Source: Pannonibacter anstelovis
GTDB taxonomy: Bacteria > Pseudomonadota > Alphaproteobacteria > Rhizobiales > Stappiaceae
DNA length: 64,000 bases
Assembly: GCF_036881715.1 (NCBI RefSeq)
Contig: NZ_JBAKBF010000015.1
Coordinates: forward strand, 1 to 64,000
Reading direction: 5' to 3'
Shown: positions 24,054 to 32,444 of the stretch, piece by piece
How positions within the stretch are numbered: the first letter of the stretch is position 1
Layout of the letters: the number at the start of each line of letters is the position of its first letter
The notes under the pieces: model-generated
Seen by the model: only the letters and a program-made list of their open reading frames with translations
Databases searched by the model: none
What the model was told of the DNA's origin: nothing
Made by a program: the position numbers and the translations under genes

Positions 24054-26609
24054 GTGGTAATGAGTGACAGGGACTCACACATGGCAGAGCCGGTTGTCGA
24101 CCGCGCGGAGCGGTCGGGAAGCATTGCCGCGCTGCTGCTTCTGGCCTTGGCCCTTCTGGGGGCGGCCACGGCCTTTGCGGTCATGGGCCGCGAGGCTGCA
24201 GAGCCCTATGTCCTGGCCCTGCTTGGCATTCTGGCTGTTGTCGGGGTTTTTTCCCTGTTTGCTGCAGCTATCGGCCTGTTGCGCTTTTCGACGCGCGGAC
24301 GCGCCAGCCCGCTGGGTGGAGCCTTTCTCGACACATTGGAAGAAGGCGCGGTCGTCACTGACGTTGAAGGCCGCCTGATCTACGCGAACCAGGCCTATGC
24401 CGTGCTGACGGGCGCAGAGACTCCCGCTGAGGTGCGTACTATCGAGCGGGTGTTCTCCAGCGATCCGGATGCGGCCGATGTGATGTTCCGACTGTCCCAG
24501 GCCATGCGCGACGGGCGCAAGGCGCAGGAAGAGGTGCGGCTTCCCACGGCCCTGGACGGCGACGACAGCGGTGCCCGCTGGTACAGGGTGTCCGTGCGGC
24601 CCCTGCAGATCCCGCGCAAGGAGGGCGGTTCCGGCCGTCCGCTGATGGTCTGGCAGCTTGCAGACATCACCCGCGACCGCAGTGATCAGGAGAGCTCTTT
24701 CCAGGAGCTGCAGCGCGTCATCAATTTCCTTGATCATGCCCCAGCAGGCTTCTTCTCCTGCGACGCGCGTGGACGGATCGTCTATCTCAACGCCACGCTG
24801 GCCGATTGGCTTGGCTATGATCTGGCTCAGTTCCAGGCCGGTGAAGTGCTTCTGGCCGACATCATCCGGGGTGATGGTGCAGAGCTTGTGCGGTCTGTGC
24901 GCGGCTCGGCCGGTGAGGTGAAGAGCGAAACCTTCGACCTTGACCTTGTCACCCGCAATGGCCGGGGCCTGCCGGTGCGTCTGCTGCACCGGGTTCCCTT
25001 TGGCGCGGAAGGTGTTGCCGGTGACAGCCGCACGCTGGTGCTCAACCGCTCGCGCGGGGAAGAGGTGGCCGAGGCGTTGCGGGCGGCCGAAGTGCGCTTT
25101 GCGCGCTTCTTCAACAACACGCCGATTGCCATCGCCTCGCTGGATGCGGAGGGGCGTGTTCTGCGCACCAACGCGCCTTTCCTCCGGCTCTTTGGTCCGG
25201 TCGATATATCCGGCGCTGGTACCCGCATGCAGGATTTTGTCGGCGAGCATGGCCGGGAAGAACTGTCGCGGGCGCTCTCCGCTGCTGCCAAGGGCATCGG
25301 CGAGATTGCGCCGGTTGACCTGCCGCTGGCCAATGCCTCTGACGGGCGCTCTGCCACCTTCTACGTCTCTGCCGTGCAGGACGGGGAAGGGGACGGCGAG
25401 ATGGCCATCGTCTACGCGCTGGAGACAACGCAGCAGCGGGCGCTGGAAGCCCAGTTCGCCCAGAGCCAGAAGATGCAGGCCATCGGCCAGCTGGCGGGCG
25501 GTGTGGCCCATGACTTCAACAACGTGCTCACCGCCATCATCGGCTTCTCCGACCTGCTGCTGGCGAGCCACAGGCCGACTGATCCGTCCTTCCAGGACAT
25601 CATGAACATCAAGCAGAACGCGAACCGCGCCGCGGGCCTTGTCCGCCAGCTGCTGGCCTTCTCGCGCCGCCAGACCCTGCGCCCGCAGCAACTGGCGCTC
25701 AATGATGTGCTGGCCGACCTTGCCAACCTGCTAGACCGCCTGCTTGGTGAAAAGGTCGAGCTGAAGGTTGTGCATGGCCGCGACCTGTGGCCGGTGATGG
25801 CGGACGTGAACCAGCTGGAGCAGGTGATCGTCAATCTTGCGGTCAATGCGGGCGATGCCATGTCCGACGGCGGCCGCCTGACCATCCGCACCTCCAATGT
25901 CGGCGAGCAGGAATCCACACGCTTCGACAACACGCGCGGCATGCCCCCCGGCGAATATACGCTGATCGAGGTGGAAGACACCGGACACGGCATGACGCCG
26001 GAGATCATGGAAAAGATCTTCGAGCCCTTCTTCTCCACCAAGGAAGTGGGCAAGGGAACCGGCCTTGGCCTCTCCACCGTGTATGGTATCGTCAAGCAGA
26101 CCGGCGGCTACATCTTTTGCTCGTCCGAAGTGGGCGTGGGAACGGTCTTCCGCATCTTCTTCCCGCGGCACATCCCCAAGGAACAGCCTGTCATCGAGAA
26201 GAAGATCATCGAGGACAGCGACAAGGTGAAGGACCTCACCGGCTCGGCCTCTATCCTGCTGGTGGAAGACGAGGAGGCCGTTCGCGCCTTTGCTGCCCGC
26301 GCACTGGCGTCACGCGGTTACACCGTCCATGAGGCAGGGTCCGGCACGGAAGCGCTGGAGGTGATGGAGGAAACCGGCGGCAGCATCGATCTGGTGGTGT
26401 CGGATGTGGTCATGCCGGAAATGGATGGCCCCTCGCTCTTGCGCGAATTGCGCAAGACACGGCCCGATCTCAAGATCATCTTCGTTTCGGGCTATGCGGA
26501 AGATGCCTTCGAGGAGAACCTGCCTGAGGGCGAGACCTTCTTCTTCCTGCCCAAACCCTTCACGCTCAAGCAGCTGGCTACGACCGTGAAGGACGTGCTG
26601 TCGAGCTGA
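24054..26609 (+). CDS. cckA: Hybrid sensor histidine kinase CckA
   Basis: Cell-cycle kinase that passes phosphate via ChpT to CtrA and CpdR. The 851-residue protein has two N-terminal membrane helices (about 20-75), PAS-like domains (about 90-440), the dimerisation and phosphoacceptor helix GGVAHDFNNVLTAIIGFSDL with His about 486, an ATPase domain (NLAVNAGDAM, EDTGHGM, GKGTGLGLSTVYGIV), and a C-terminal receiver with phosphoacceptor Asp about 784 (LVVSDVVMPEMDG). The GTG at 24054 is best spaced behind GGAGGGAG; ATG at 24060 is an alternative. It lies 79 bases after flhB and ends at a bidirectional terminator. All catalytic residues are present. Confidence 0.95.
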   Translation: MVMSDRDSHMAEPVVDRAERSGSIAALLLLALALLGAATAFAVMGREAAEPYVLALLGILAVVGVFSLFAAAIGLLRFSTRGRASPLGGAFLDTLEEGAVVTDVEGRLIYANQAYAVLTGAETPAEVRTIERVFSSDPDAADVMFRLSQAMRDGRKAQEEVRLPTALDGDDSGARWYRVSVRPLQIPRKEGGSGRPLMVWQLADITRDRSDQESSFQELQRVINFLDHAPAGFFSCDARGRIVYLNATLADWLGYDLAQFQAGEVLLADIIRGDGAELVRSVRGSAGEVKSETFDLDLVTRNGRGLPVRLLHRVPFGAEGVAGDSRTLVLNRSRGEEVAEALRAAEVRFARFFNNTPIAIASLDAEGRVLRTNAPFLRLFGPVDISGAGTRMQDFVGEHGREELSRALSAAAKGIGEIAPVDLPLANASDGRSATFYVSAVQDGEGDGEMAIVYALETTQQRALEAQFAQSQKMQAIGQLAGGVAHDFNNVLTAIIGFSDLLLASHRPTDPSFQDIMNIKQNANRAAGLVRQLLAFSRRQTLRPQQLALNDVLADLANLLDRLLGEKVELKVVHGRDLWPVMADVNQLEQVIVNLAVNAGDAMSDGGRLTIRTSNVGEQESTRFDNTRGMPPGEYTLIEVEDTGHGMTPEIMEKIFEPFFSTKEVGKGTGLGLSTVYGIVKQTGGYIFCSSEVGVGTVFRIFFPRHIPKEQPVIEKKIIEDSDKVKDLTGSASILLVEDEEAVRAFAARALASRGYTVHEAGSGTEALEVMEETGGSIDLVVSDVVMPEMDGPSLLRELRKTRPDLKIIFVSGYAEDAFEENLPEGETFFFLPKPFTLKQLATTVKDVLSS

Positions 26610-26678
26610 GGCCATGGTCTGGCGGAGACGCGGTTCATCCTGGTCCCGTCTGGCTGGTTGAGCATGCAAGGCACATAA

Positions 26679-26710
26679 AAAAAGCGCGATGCGGAAGCCG
26701 CGCGCTTTTT
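26679..26710. terminator. Bidirectional terminator, cckA / lipoprotein gene
   Basis: AAAAAGCGCG / CGCGCTTTTT, a 10-bp stem with a 12-base loop, flanked by A and T runs so that it can work on both strands. It lies between convergent genes. Confidence 0.92.
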
Positions 26711-26753
26711 TCTTTGATCTCTCCGCAAGCCAGAGAGCTGCGGTGGTTCGTCT

Positions 26754-27257
26754 TCAGCTGACGGGCAGGGCAGGGCAGCCGGAGGTCCGCTCGACGCGGG
26801 TCTTCAGGCCTTGAAGGCTCTGCATGGTGTTCGGGTTGCCGGGCAGAACGAAGCTCTGGGCAAGTGCTGTGCGGGCATTGTTGACGATGGCGATGTCCTG
26901 AACCGCCAGTGTGCGGCAAGCCTCGCCAGTGAAGCGCACGCGCACGCGGATGAGGCGGTCACCGTTGTCGGAGGGGCCGAATTCGGCGTCGAGTGCCGGG
27001 TTGGCTTCCGTCATCTTGCGCTCGATCACCACCATGTTGGCTTCATCCTGCACAACGGGCGTGCCACGCTCGGTGGCGCTGGCGATCAGGGCCATGCGCA
27101 CCTGCTCCGGGCTGCCGGCAATAGAGAGGGACTGTGCACCCTGAGGCACAGTGAGCTGCGGCTGCGGTGGCAGGCTGGACTGCATGGGCTGCGGGCCGCT
27201 CGACTGGCAGGCCGCAAGTGCTGCGGCGAGGGCAGGGACGATGATCATCTGGCGCAT
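26754..27257 (-). CDS. Uncharacterised lipoprotein
   Basis: A 167-residue protein from the start at 27257, giving a short lipoprotein signal MRQMIIVPALAAALAAC with lipobox LAAC (GAGGAT lies eight bases upstream; an earlier ATG at 27281 is also possible). A Pro/Gln-rich linker leads into a single mixed domain (about 50-165) with LSIAGSPEQVRMALIASATE, VVIERKM, LIRVRVRFTGEA and two Cys near 118 and 161. I do not recognise the family. It resembles small outer-membrane lipoproteins of alphaproteobacteria. It is monocistronic, convergent with cckA. Confidence 0.8.
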   Translation of the reverse strand: MRQMIIVPALAAALAACQSSGPQPMQSSLPPQPQLTVPQGAQSLSIAGSPEQVRMALIASATERGTPVVQDEANMVVIERKMTEANPALDAEFGPSDNGDRLIRVRVRFTGEACRTLAVQDIAIVNNARTALAQSFVLPGNPNTMQSLQGLKTRVERTSGCPALPVS

Positions 27258-27444
27258 GGCTGCGATCCTCAAGGTAATCATGTTCAGGCTCCGGCTAGCC
27301 TTAAACAGGCCACCAGTCCGGTTAACAAAGTCAGAACACATCTGGTTCCGTCACTCATAGATCGGAAAGGAGGCTTTGAAAGCTGGCTACGTCACAATCC
27401 ACGCGGAAATTTGCCGCTTGATGTCTTTTTGTCTCAGACCGCCT

Positions 27445-27471
27445 CCCGGCGGGCCCGGCGGGCCCGGCGGG
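27445..27471. repeat. Three tandem copies of CCCGGCGGG
   Basis: Three perfect 9-base copies in a row, followed by CCGGG. Each unit nearly pairs with its neighbour, so it can fold as a GC hairpin. It lies between the lipoprotein gene and the stop of the coiled-coil gene at 27547, and may serve as that gene's terminator, although there is no T-run. Confidence 0.7.
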
Positions 27472-27546
27472 CCGGGAACCGGTCAGGGCCCCGCAGCGCC
27501 TGAGCCTTTCAAGGTGTAACGCACGCCTATCCCCGAGCCTGCGGTA

Positions 27547-28980
27547 TCAGAATGTCTTCCCGGTGCGGAAGCCGCCGCCCTTGCCCATGACGCTTCCGGA
27601 TGAGCCGGTGCGGAAGCCGCCGCTTCCGCGCGAGCTGCCGCCGCCAAGCCCCTGACCGGAAAAGCCGCCGCCAAACGAGCTGCTGCTGCGGCTGCCGGTA
27701 TTCTGGCGCACATGTGACTTGCGGGCGCGGGTCCAGTAATCTGCGCCGCTGATGGCGCCCTTGACGAGCTCGCCCAGCAGGATTGTGGTCAGGTTGTCGT
27801 CCTTGAACGAGGAACCGTAATCGTCATAGCCGTTCTGGCGGAACTGCTGGGTCACCTTGGTCAGTTCCTCACGGCGGCGGGAAATGTCGCGCTGCAATTC
27901 CTTGTCCTGGCGGATCTCTCGGGTCAGATCCTCGATCTGCGCCTCGCAATCCTGCAGCTCGCGTACGATGGTATCATCTTCGCGAGAGGGGGTATCGATC
28001 GCCTTGCGCAAAAGCGTGTGCAGGTTCTCCCGCTGCAGGATCTTCGCAAGTTCTGCGGCAGCGGCCTGATAGCCTTCGTCCTCACCGTCGGTAAATGTCT
28101 GAAGCCTGGCCTGAAGGGCGGACAGTTCCGCCTCCTGTGCCTCAAGCTGGCTGTCCAGCTGCAAGAGAGCGTCCTGCAACCCGATGGCTTCCTCCTCGAG
28201 ATCCCTGCCGGCGAGCCGTGCGAGCGTCTTGCGTTCCGACGCAGCAACCGCGTCCGCCGCTTCATCTGCCAGCTCATTGCAGCGGGCCGCATGAGCCGTC
28301 AGGCGCGGCGGGATCTCGGTCAGCATGGCATAGTTCGGCCGTGCCGTATCAAACCGGACGAGGCTGGCCACCCAGCGGTCGAGCGACCGCACAAGGCCTG
28401 AGTGGCTGTAGCCCGTGGTGCCGAAGCCGCGCTGCCATAGATACATGAACAGCGGGTCGTTTTCGTAGGCCTTACCCTTTTCCTCCCGGTCCGCTTCCGC
28501 CTGGAGGGCTTTTTCCGACGCGGCGGTGGCAGTGCGGGCGGCCTGTTCTGCCGCAGCCTTCAGTGCCTTGTGGGTTTCATCTGCCGCAAGGGCTTGGACA
28601 AGAGAGCCTTCCAGAGCATCGATCTGCTCAAGAATGGCAGCCCGGGCACCTGAGAGCTTGTCCCGTTCGCGCATATGTTCTGCCCGCTGGCTTTCCTTGA
28701 GGCGGACCTCTTCGGCCAGGAGTGCCAGATCGGCATTGCGGCGCTCCAGCAGCTGGCGTGCTGTGCGTGCTGCTCCTTCGAGATCGGCACCAAGGTTCTC
28801 GGCGTCCTCCGTTGCCATGCGGAACCTTGCAAGGTCCCGGAAGCCTTCGCTCATTTTCTCCGAAAGGGCCGCGATGGACCGCGTTGCCCGTTCTATACGA
28901 TGGGCGAGTTCAGTCTCCTCGCGGCGCAGATCCGCAAGTGCCTGTTCGATGGCAGAGAGTGTCTGGCGTCCGCTCAGCAT
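27547..28980 (-). CDS. Coiled-coil protein with Gly/Ser-rich tail (unrecognised)
   Basis: A 477-residue cytoplasmic protein, not recognised. Residues 5-170 form a long coiled coil (IEQALADLRREETELAHRIE onward). A compact segment at about 175-235 looks folded (NDPLFMYLWQRGFGTTGYSH, RSLDRWVASLVRFDT). A second coiled coil spans about 240-405. A tail of about 55 residues is Gly/Ser/Arg/Phe-rich with repeated GGGF and GFRTG units. No signal peptide or membrane helix is seen. It is third in an operon with 29003-29941 (22-base gap) and 30018-31190. The layout suggests a scaffold or assembly factor working with the membrane protein; this is inference only. Confidence 0.85.
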   Translation of the reverse strand: MLSGRQTLSAIEQALADLRREETELAHRIERATRSIAALSEKMSEGFRDLARFRMATEDAENLGADLEGAARTARQLLERRNADLALLAEEVRLKESQRAEHMRERDKLSGARAAILEQIDALEGSLVQALAADETHKALKAAAEQAARTATAASEKALQAEADREEKGKAYENDPLFMYLWQRGFGTTGYSHSGLVRSLDRWVASLVRFDTARPNYAMLTEIPPRLTAHAARCNELADEAADAVAASERKTLARLAGRDLEEEAIGLQDALLQLDSQLEAQEAELSALQARLQTFTDGEDEGYQAAAAELAKILQRENLHTLLRKAIDTPSREDDTIVRELQDCEAQIEDLTREIRQDKELQRDISRRREELTKVTQQFRQNGYDDYGSSFKDDNLTTILLGELVKGAISGADYWTRARKSHVRQNTGSRSSSSFGGGFSGQGLGGGSSRGSGGFRTGSSGSVMGKGGGFRTGKTF

Positions 28981-29002
28981 GGCTCAAGCCCCCGTTCCGG
29001 TG

Positions 29003-29941
29003 TCACCATTCAGTGATGGCTCCCTGTTCCACCGGCTTGCTCCACTCGATGCCGAGCTTGCCGCGCAGCTTTACGCCCAATTCTGCATCCTGCACGATGC
29101 CATCTTTCGCCTTGTCGTCGCGTACCGCATTGAAAACGCTGACAGGAACGCGCTGCGCCCAGATCATCACCGTCTTTTCCTTGCCGTCCTCCTCCGAGAC
29201 GACACGCCGGGGCAGCGGCTTGCCATCGCTGCCGATTGCCTCCACCACCAGATAGGTGTTCTCGGCCGACTGGTTCACATCGGGAATGCGCGTCACGCCG
29301 GTCGGGACATCAGGGCGCGAGACAATGCGAACGGTGAATGCTGTTGCCAGCTCGCTGTCCAGTGCGGCCAGCTGGTCGCGCACCCGCCGTGCGTCGGCGG
29401 CATCGCCGCGTGCCAGAGCCCGCTCTCCATCTGCGGCAAGCCCAGCGGCCTGCACCTTGACCGCATCATCCAGAGCCGCTGCATTGATGGCAGCGGTCAG
29501 CCGTGTGATCTCCTCCGGTAAAGTCTGACCCAGCTCGGCCTGGAGAGCCTCAGCGGCTCTCTCACGCGGGGCAGTGACGAGGAAATGCCAGGCGGTCAGG
29601 GAAACCACGAGTGCTGTCAAAACGAACGCTGCCACACGGGCATAGCTCATGCGCCGGATGTAGAGCAGGGCCAGAAACCGTTGCAGCCCGGCCTTTGGCG
29701 GGGCATAGACGAAACGGTTTTCCTTGAGGCTCGCAACACCCTGCTTCAGAATGTGATCGGGCACATCAATGCCCTGCGAGGCATAAATGTCCCGCAGGCG
29801 GGCGATCAGCTGCGCATCACGGTCAGTTCCGCTCAGCTCGCGCTGAACAAGCGCCTCGTCATGGCGCAATGTGTCGACCACATCCATCGCCATCATCAGC
29901 TCGTCGAGCGGCTGACCTGCGGCCTTCTGCGTTGCGGCCAT
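29003..29941 (-). CDS. Single-pass membrane protein (DUF6384-like)
   Basis: A 312-residue protein, function unknown. The N-terminal 95 residues are cytoplasmic and helical (LDELMMAMDVVDTLRHDEAL, then LRDIYASQGIDVPDHILKQG). One membrane helix lies at about 99-123 (ARVAAFVLTALVVSLTAWHF). A helical stalk (about 130-205) leads to a beta-rich extracytoplasmic domain (TFTVRIVSRPDVPTGVTRIP-type text, NTYLVVEAIGSDGKPLPRRV). From memory this resembles proteins annotated DUF6384, not verified. GGAGGATTGGA precedes the ATG. It is the middle gene of a three-gene operon, likely the membrane anchor. Confidence 0.82.
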   Translation of the reverse strand: MAATQKAAGQPLDELMMAMDVVDTLRHDEALVQRELSGTDRDAQLIARLRDIYASQGIDVPDHILKQGVASLKENRFVYAPPKAGLQRFLALLYIRRMSYARVAAFVLTALVVSLTAWHFLVTAPRERAAEALQAELGQTLPEEITRLTAAINAAALDDAVKVQAAGLAADGERALARGDAADARRVRDQLAALDSELATAFTVRIVSRPDVPTGVTRIPDVNQSAENTYLVVEAIGSDGKPLPRRVVSEEDGKEKTVMIWAQRVPVSVFNAVRDDKAKDGIVQDAELGVKLRGKLGIEWSKPVEQGAITEW

Positions 29942-29986
29942 TCCAATCCTCCGGCCCGCTGGGGCTGGTTCATCAAGTCGTGTGCG

Positions 29987-30011
29987 CCGGCCGGCGTGTC
30001 AAGCCGGCCGG
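29987..30011 (-). repeat. Intergenic hairpin inside the three-gene operon
   Basis: CCGGCCGGC-N7-GCCGGCCGG, a perfect 9-bp stem directly after the stop at 30018 and before the gene starting at 29941. Without a T-run it is more likely a 3'-end stabiliser or partial terminator that sets relative expression than a full stop. Confidence 0.65.
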
Positions 30012-30017
30012 ATGGGC

Positions 30018-31190
30018 TCAGCCCTTGATCAGGGCCTCACCGGCAGCAAGCTTTGCCAGGCGGCGCTTGCCATCTTCAACGGCGAGGCGGATTTCTTCGG
30101 AGTTTTTCGTCGACATCTCGCGCATCTCGTTGATGATCGCGCGCGAATTGACCTGGAAGTTGACCACGCTGTCCACCAGCTTCTTGACCGACGCTGCCTG
30201 TACCGTGGGACCGTAACCGGCCTTCAGCGCAGCCTCCTGCACGGCATCGCCGATTTCGGCCAGCGTCTCGAGGCTCTTGTTGACGCCGTCCTTCATGGCA
30301 TTCAGCGTTTCGGTCGATTCATGCAGGCCCTGCAGGCCGGTGAACGACGCGTTGAGGGCCGTCAGAACTGACTCATTGGTGGAGAAGAAGCTGACCGACT
30401 GGGCATAGACCCGTTCCTTGGCGTTGGTCGTCTGCATCAGACGCGCCATGATCACTTCGGACGTGTTGTAGCCGATAGTCAGATTGTCAGAGAGATCCTT
30501 GGCGACCTGATAGCGCTTTTCCTCGTCCTGCATCTCGCGCATGCGCTCGTCGCGGGTGAGCTCCAGCCTTGCCTTCGCAGCGAGGTCCTCGCCGCTGAAG
30601 GCCGTGACTTCCGCCGATGCAGCCTCAAGCGACGCCTTGGCGGCATTCAGCTTTGCGGTGGCGGTGTTGAGCACTTCCAGTGCAAGAACCTCTGCCTGCT
30701 TCAGCGCGCCGCGATAGTCGCGGTAGGCATTGAGGATGGTCTGTTCGCGCTGGATCTGCTCCTTCGTGTCCTTCGCGACCTCCAGATACGTCTTGCGGAT
30801 ATCGTCGAAGCGGTCGGAAATGGTGCCGCGGCGCATGTCGCGCCACCGGTTGGACAGACCTTCCATGAAGGAAATCTTGCCATCGGCCAGCTGGTCCACC
30901 ATGGCCTTGGCGTCGTCGCGGATCGAATTGAAGGCGTCCGTGACCGCTTCATAGCGCTCACCAATGGTCATGGCAGCAATCTGGGTACGGACGATTTCGT
31001 TGAAGGTGGACGCCTGGCCGAGCGTGCGGGTGATGACGGCAATCTTGTCCGGAGACAGATCGGAAATCTGCTCCAGCAGGGCGTTGATCGGCGCATCGGC
31101 CTGCGTTTCGGGCATAAGGCCCAGATCCCTGAGGGCGCCGACGGCCCGGTCGAGATACTGCAGCGGGCTCTTGCTCTGTGCCTCGGTCAT
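30018..31190 (-). CDS. TelA-like helical protein (first gene of unknown operon)
   Basis: A 390-residue, all-helical soluble protein. The ATG at 31190 follows a strong AGGAGGAAGACG. The C-terminal half (AQSVSFFSTNESVLTALNAS, then LHESTETLNAMKDGVNKSLE, ending EEIRLAVEDGKRRLAKLAAG) is arranged like TelA, a toxic-anion-resistance family protein of similar length, but I cannot claim homology without a profile search. The middle (about 110-230) is a coiled coil with RTKL-type basic/acidic heptads. It is first in the operon with a membrane protein and a coiled-coil protein. Not recognised beyond this; possibly envelope stress or resistance. Confidence 0.8.
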   Translation of the reverse strand: MTEAQSKSPLQYLDRAVGALRDLGLMPETQADAPINALLEQISDLSPDKIAVITRTLGQASTFNEIVRTQIAAMTIGERYEAVTDAFNSIRDDAKAMVDQLADGKISFMEGLSNRWRDMRRGTISDRFDDIRKTYLEVAKDTKEQIQREQTILNAYRDYRGALKQAEVLALEVLNTATAKLNAAKASLEAASAEVTAFSGEDLAAKARLELTRDERMREMQDEEKRYQVAKDLSDNLTIGYNTSEVIMARLMQTTNAKERVYAQSVSFFSTNESVLTALNASFTGLQGLHESTETLNAMKDGVNKSLETLAEIGDAVQEAALKAGYGPTVQAASVKKLVDSVVNFQVNSRAIINEMREMSTKNSEEIRLAVEDGKRRLAKLAAGEALIKG

Positions 31191-31311
31191 CGTCTTCCTC
31201 CTGCATCTGTGCCCCGCCGGAGGATCCGGCAGGCCTTCTGCTTGTTGCAACCAAATAGGTCAGGCTGATGACAGCAAGTCAACGCAAAGACCTGCGGGGT
31301 CATGATAATCC

Positions 31312-31345
31312 GCCCGCCCTGTCACATGAAGGCGACAGGGCGGGC
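31312..31345. terminator. Strong hairpin between psuG and the three-gene operon
   Basis: GCCCGCCCTGTC / GACAGGGCGGGC, a perfect 12-bp stem with a 10-base loop, 20 bases past the psuG stop. No T-run follows on the minus strand, but it is well placed to end psuG transcription before the next operon. Confidence 0.65.
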
Positions 31346-31365
31346 AGGGGTCATGTTACGTATAG

Positions 31366-32310
31366 TTACTTTGCAGCCGCGAGAGCCACGGCAATGGCGG
31401 CTGCAAGGCGGGCATTGTTGCGCACCAGCGCGATATTGGTGACGAGGCTGCGGCCCTTTGTCAGTTCGAAGATATGGCCCAGCACGAAGGGTGTGACGGC
31501 CTTGCCCCGCACGTCGCGCCGGGCAGCCTCGGCAATGGCCGCGTCAATATACTGGCCCATCTCGCCGCGGCTGATCTCGCTGTCTGCCGGTACCGGATTG
31601 GCGATGAGTACGCCGCCGTGGCCGCCGAACAGCTGACGCGCCTTGATCAGACGGGCGATATCCTCCGCGCTATCCATCCGGTAGGGCGCTGGCAGGCCGC
31701 TCTCGCGCGACCAGAAGGCGGGCACTTCGTCCGTACCATAAGCGACAACCGGCACGCCGCGCGTTTCCAGCACTTCCAGCGTCTTCGGGATATCGAGCAG
31801 GGCCTTGGCCCCGGCGCAGACAACGCAGACCGGCGTGCGGGAAAGCTCGTCCAGATCGGCAGAGATATCGAAGCTGGTTTCAGCCCCCTTGTGCACGCCG
31901 CCGATGCCGCCCGTGGCAAAGACGCTGATTCCGGCAGCTTCCGCCGCCATCATGGTTGCCGCCACCGTGGTGGAACCCGGACGGCCTGTCGCCACCGCAA
32001 TGGCCAGATCGGCGCGCGAGCACTTCATCACGTTCTTTTCCTGCCCCAGCCGGTCAAGGTCTGCGGCATCAAGGCCGATGCGGATGCGCCCGTCGAGCAC
32101 GGCAATCGTTGCCGGAACGGCACCCGCCGCACGGATGTCGGCTTCCACCTGACGTGCCGTCTCCACATTCTGCGGGAAGGGCATGCCGTGGGTGATGATG
32201 GTCGATTCCAGCGCCACAATGGGCTTGCCGGCAGCGCGGGCGGCCTGAACCTCGGCGGAATAGACGAGAAGATCCGCAAGGCTTGCGGGCAGCGGGGTGG
32301 AGGTCGGCAT
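31366..32310 (-). CDS. psuG: Pseudouridine-5'-phosphate glycosidase PsuG
   Basis: Splits pseudouridine 5'-phosphate into uracil and ribose 5-phosphate. The 314-residue protein has the IndA/PsuG family text: IVALESTIITHGMPFPQNVE, GRPGSTTVAATMMAAEAAGI, FATGGIGGVHKGAETSFDIS, CAGAKALLDIPKTLEVLET and the C-terminal TPFVLGHIFELTKGRSLVTN. It lies 134 bases downstream of the pfkB-type kinase gene on the same strand, the usual partner that makes its substrate. Length and motifs are normal. Confidence 0.95.
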   Translation of the reverse strand: MPTSTPLPASLADLLVYSAEVQAARAAGKPIVALESTIITHGMPFPQNVETARQVEADIRAAGAVPATIAVLDGRIRIGLDAADLDRLGQEKNVMKCSRADLAIAVATGRPGSTTVAATMMAAEAAGISVFATGGIGGVHKGAETSFDISADLDELSRTPVCVVCAGAKALLDIPKTLEVLETRGVPVVAYGTDEVPAFWSRESGLPAPYRMDSAEDIARLIKARQLFGGHGGVLIANPVPADSEISRGEMGQYIDAAIAEAARRDVRGKAVTPFVLGHIFELTKGRSLVTNIALVRNNARLAAAIAVALAAAK

Positions 32311-32444
32311 GTTCTTTCCTCAAGGCTTGCGGCCGGTGCCGGACCATTGGAGGGCGGCTCGGCGCTGAAAGGGGGTGGCTTCGATCACGCCCAAGGGGCG
32401 TGCGTACCGGTTGGTGTTCTTATAGACCTGCGGGTGCCGGAGGT

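Noticed and set aside
24075..25691. A 538-residue frame antisense to cckA
   Set aside because: It falls inside the cckA coding region, has no recognisable domain and is rich in Arg/Gln/His as expected of a shadow frame.
27445..27471. The GC repeats considered as a CRISPR remnant
   Set aside because: Nine-base units with no spacers and no cas genes.
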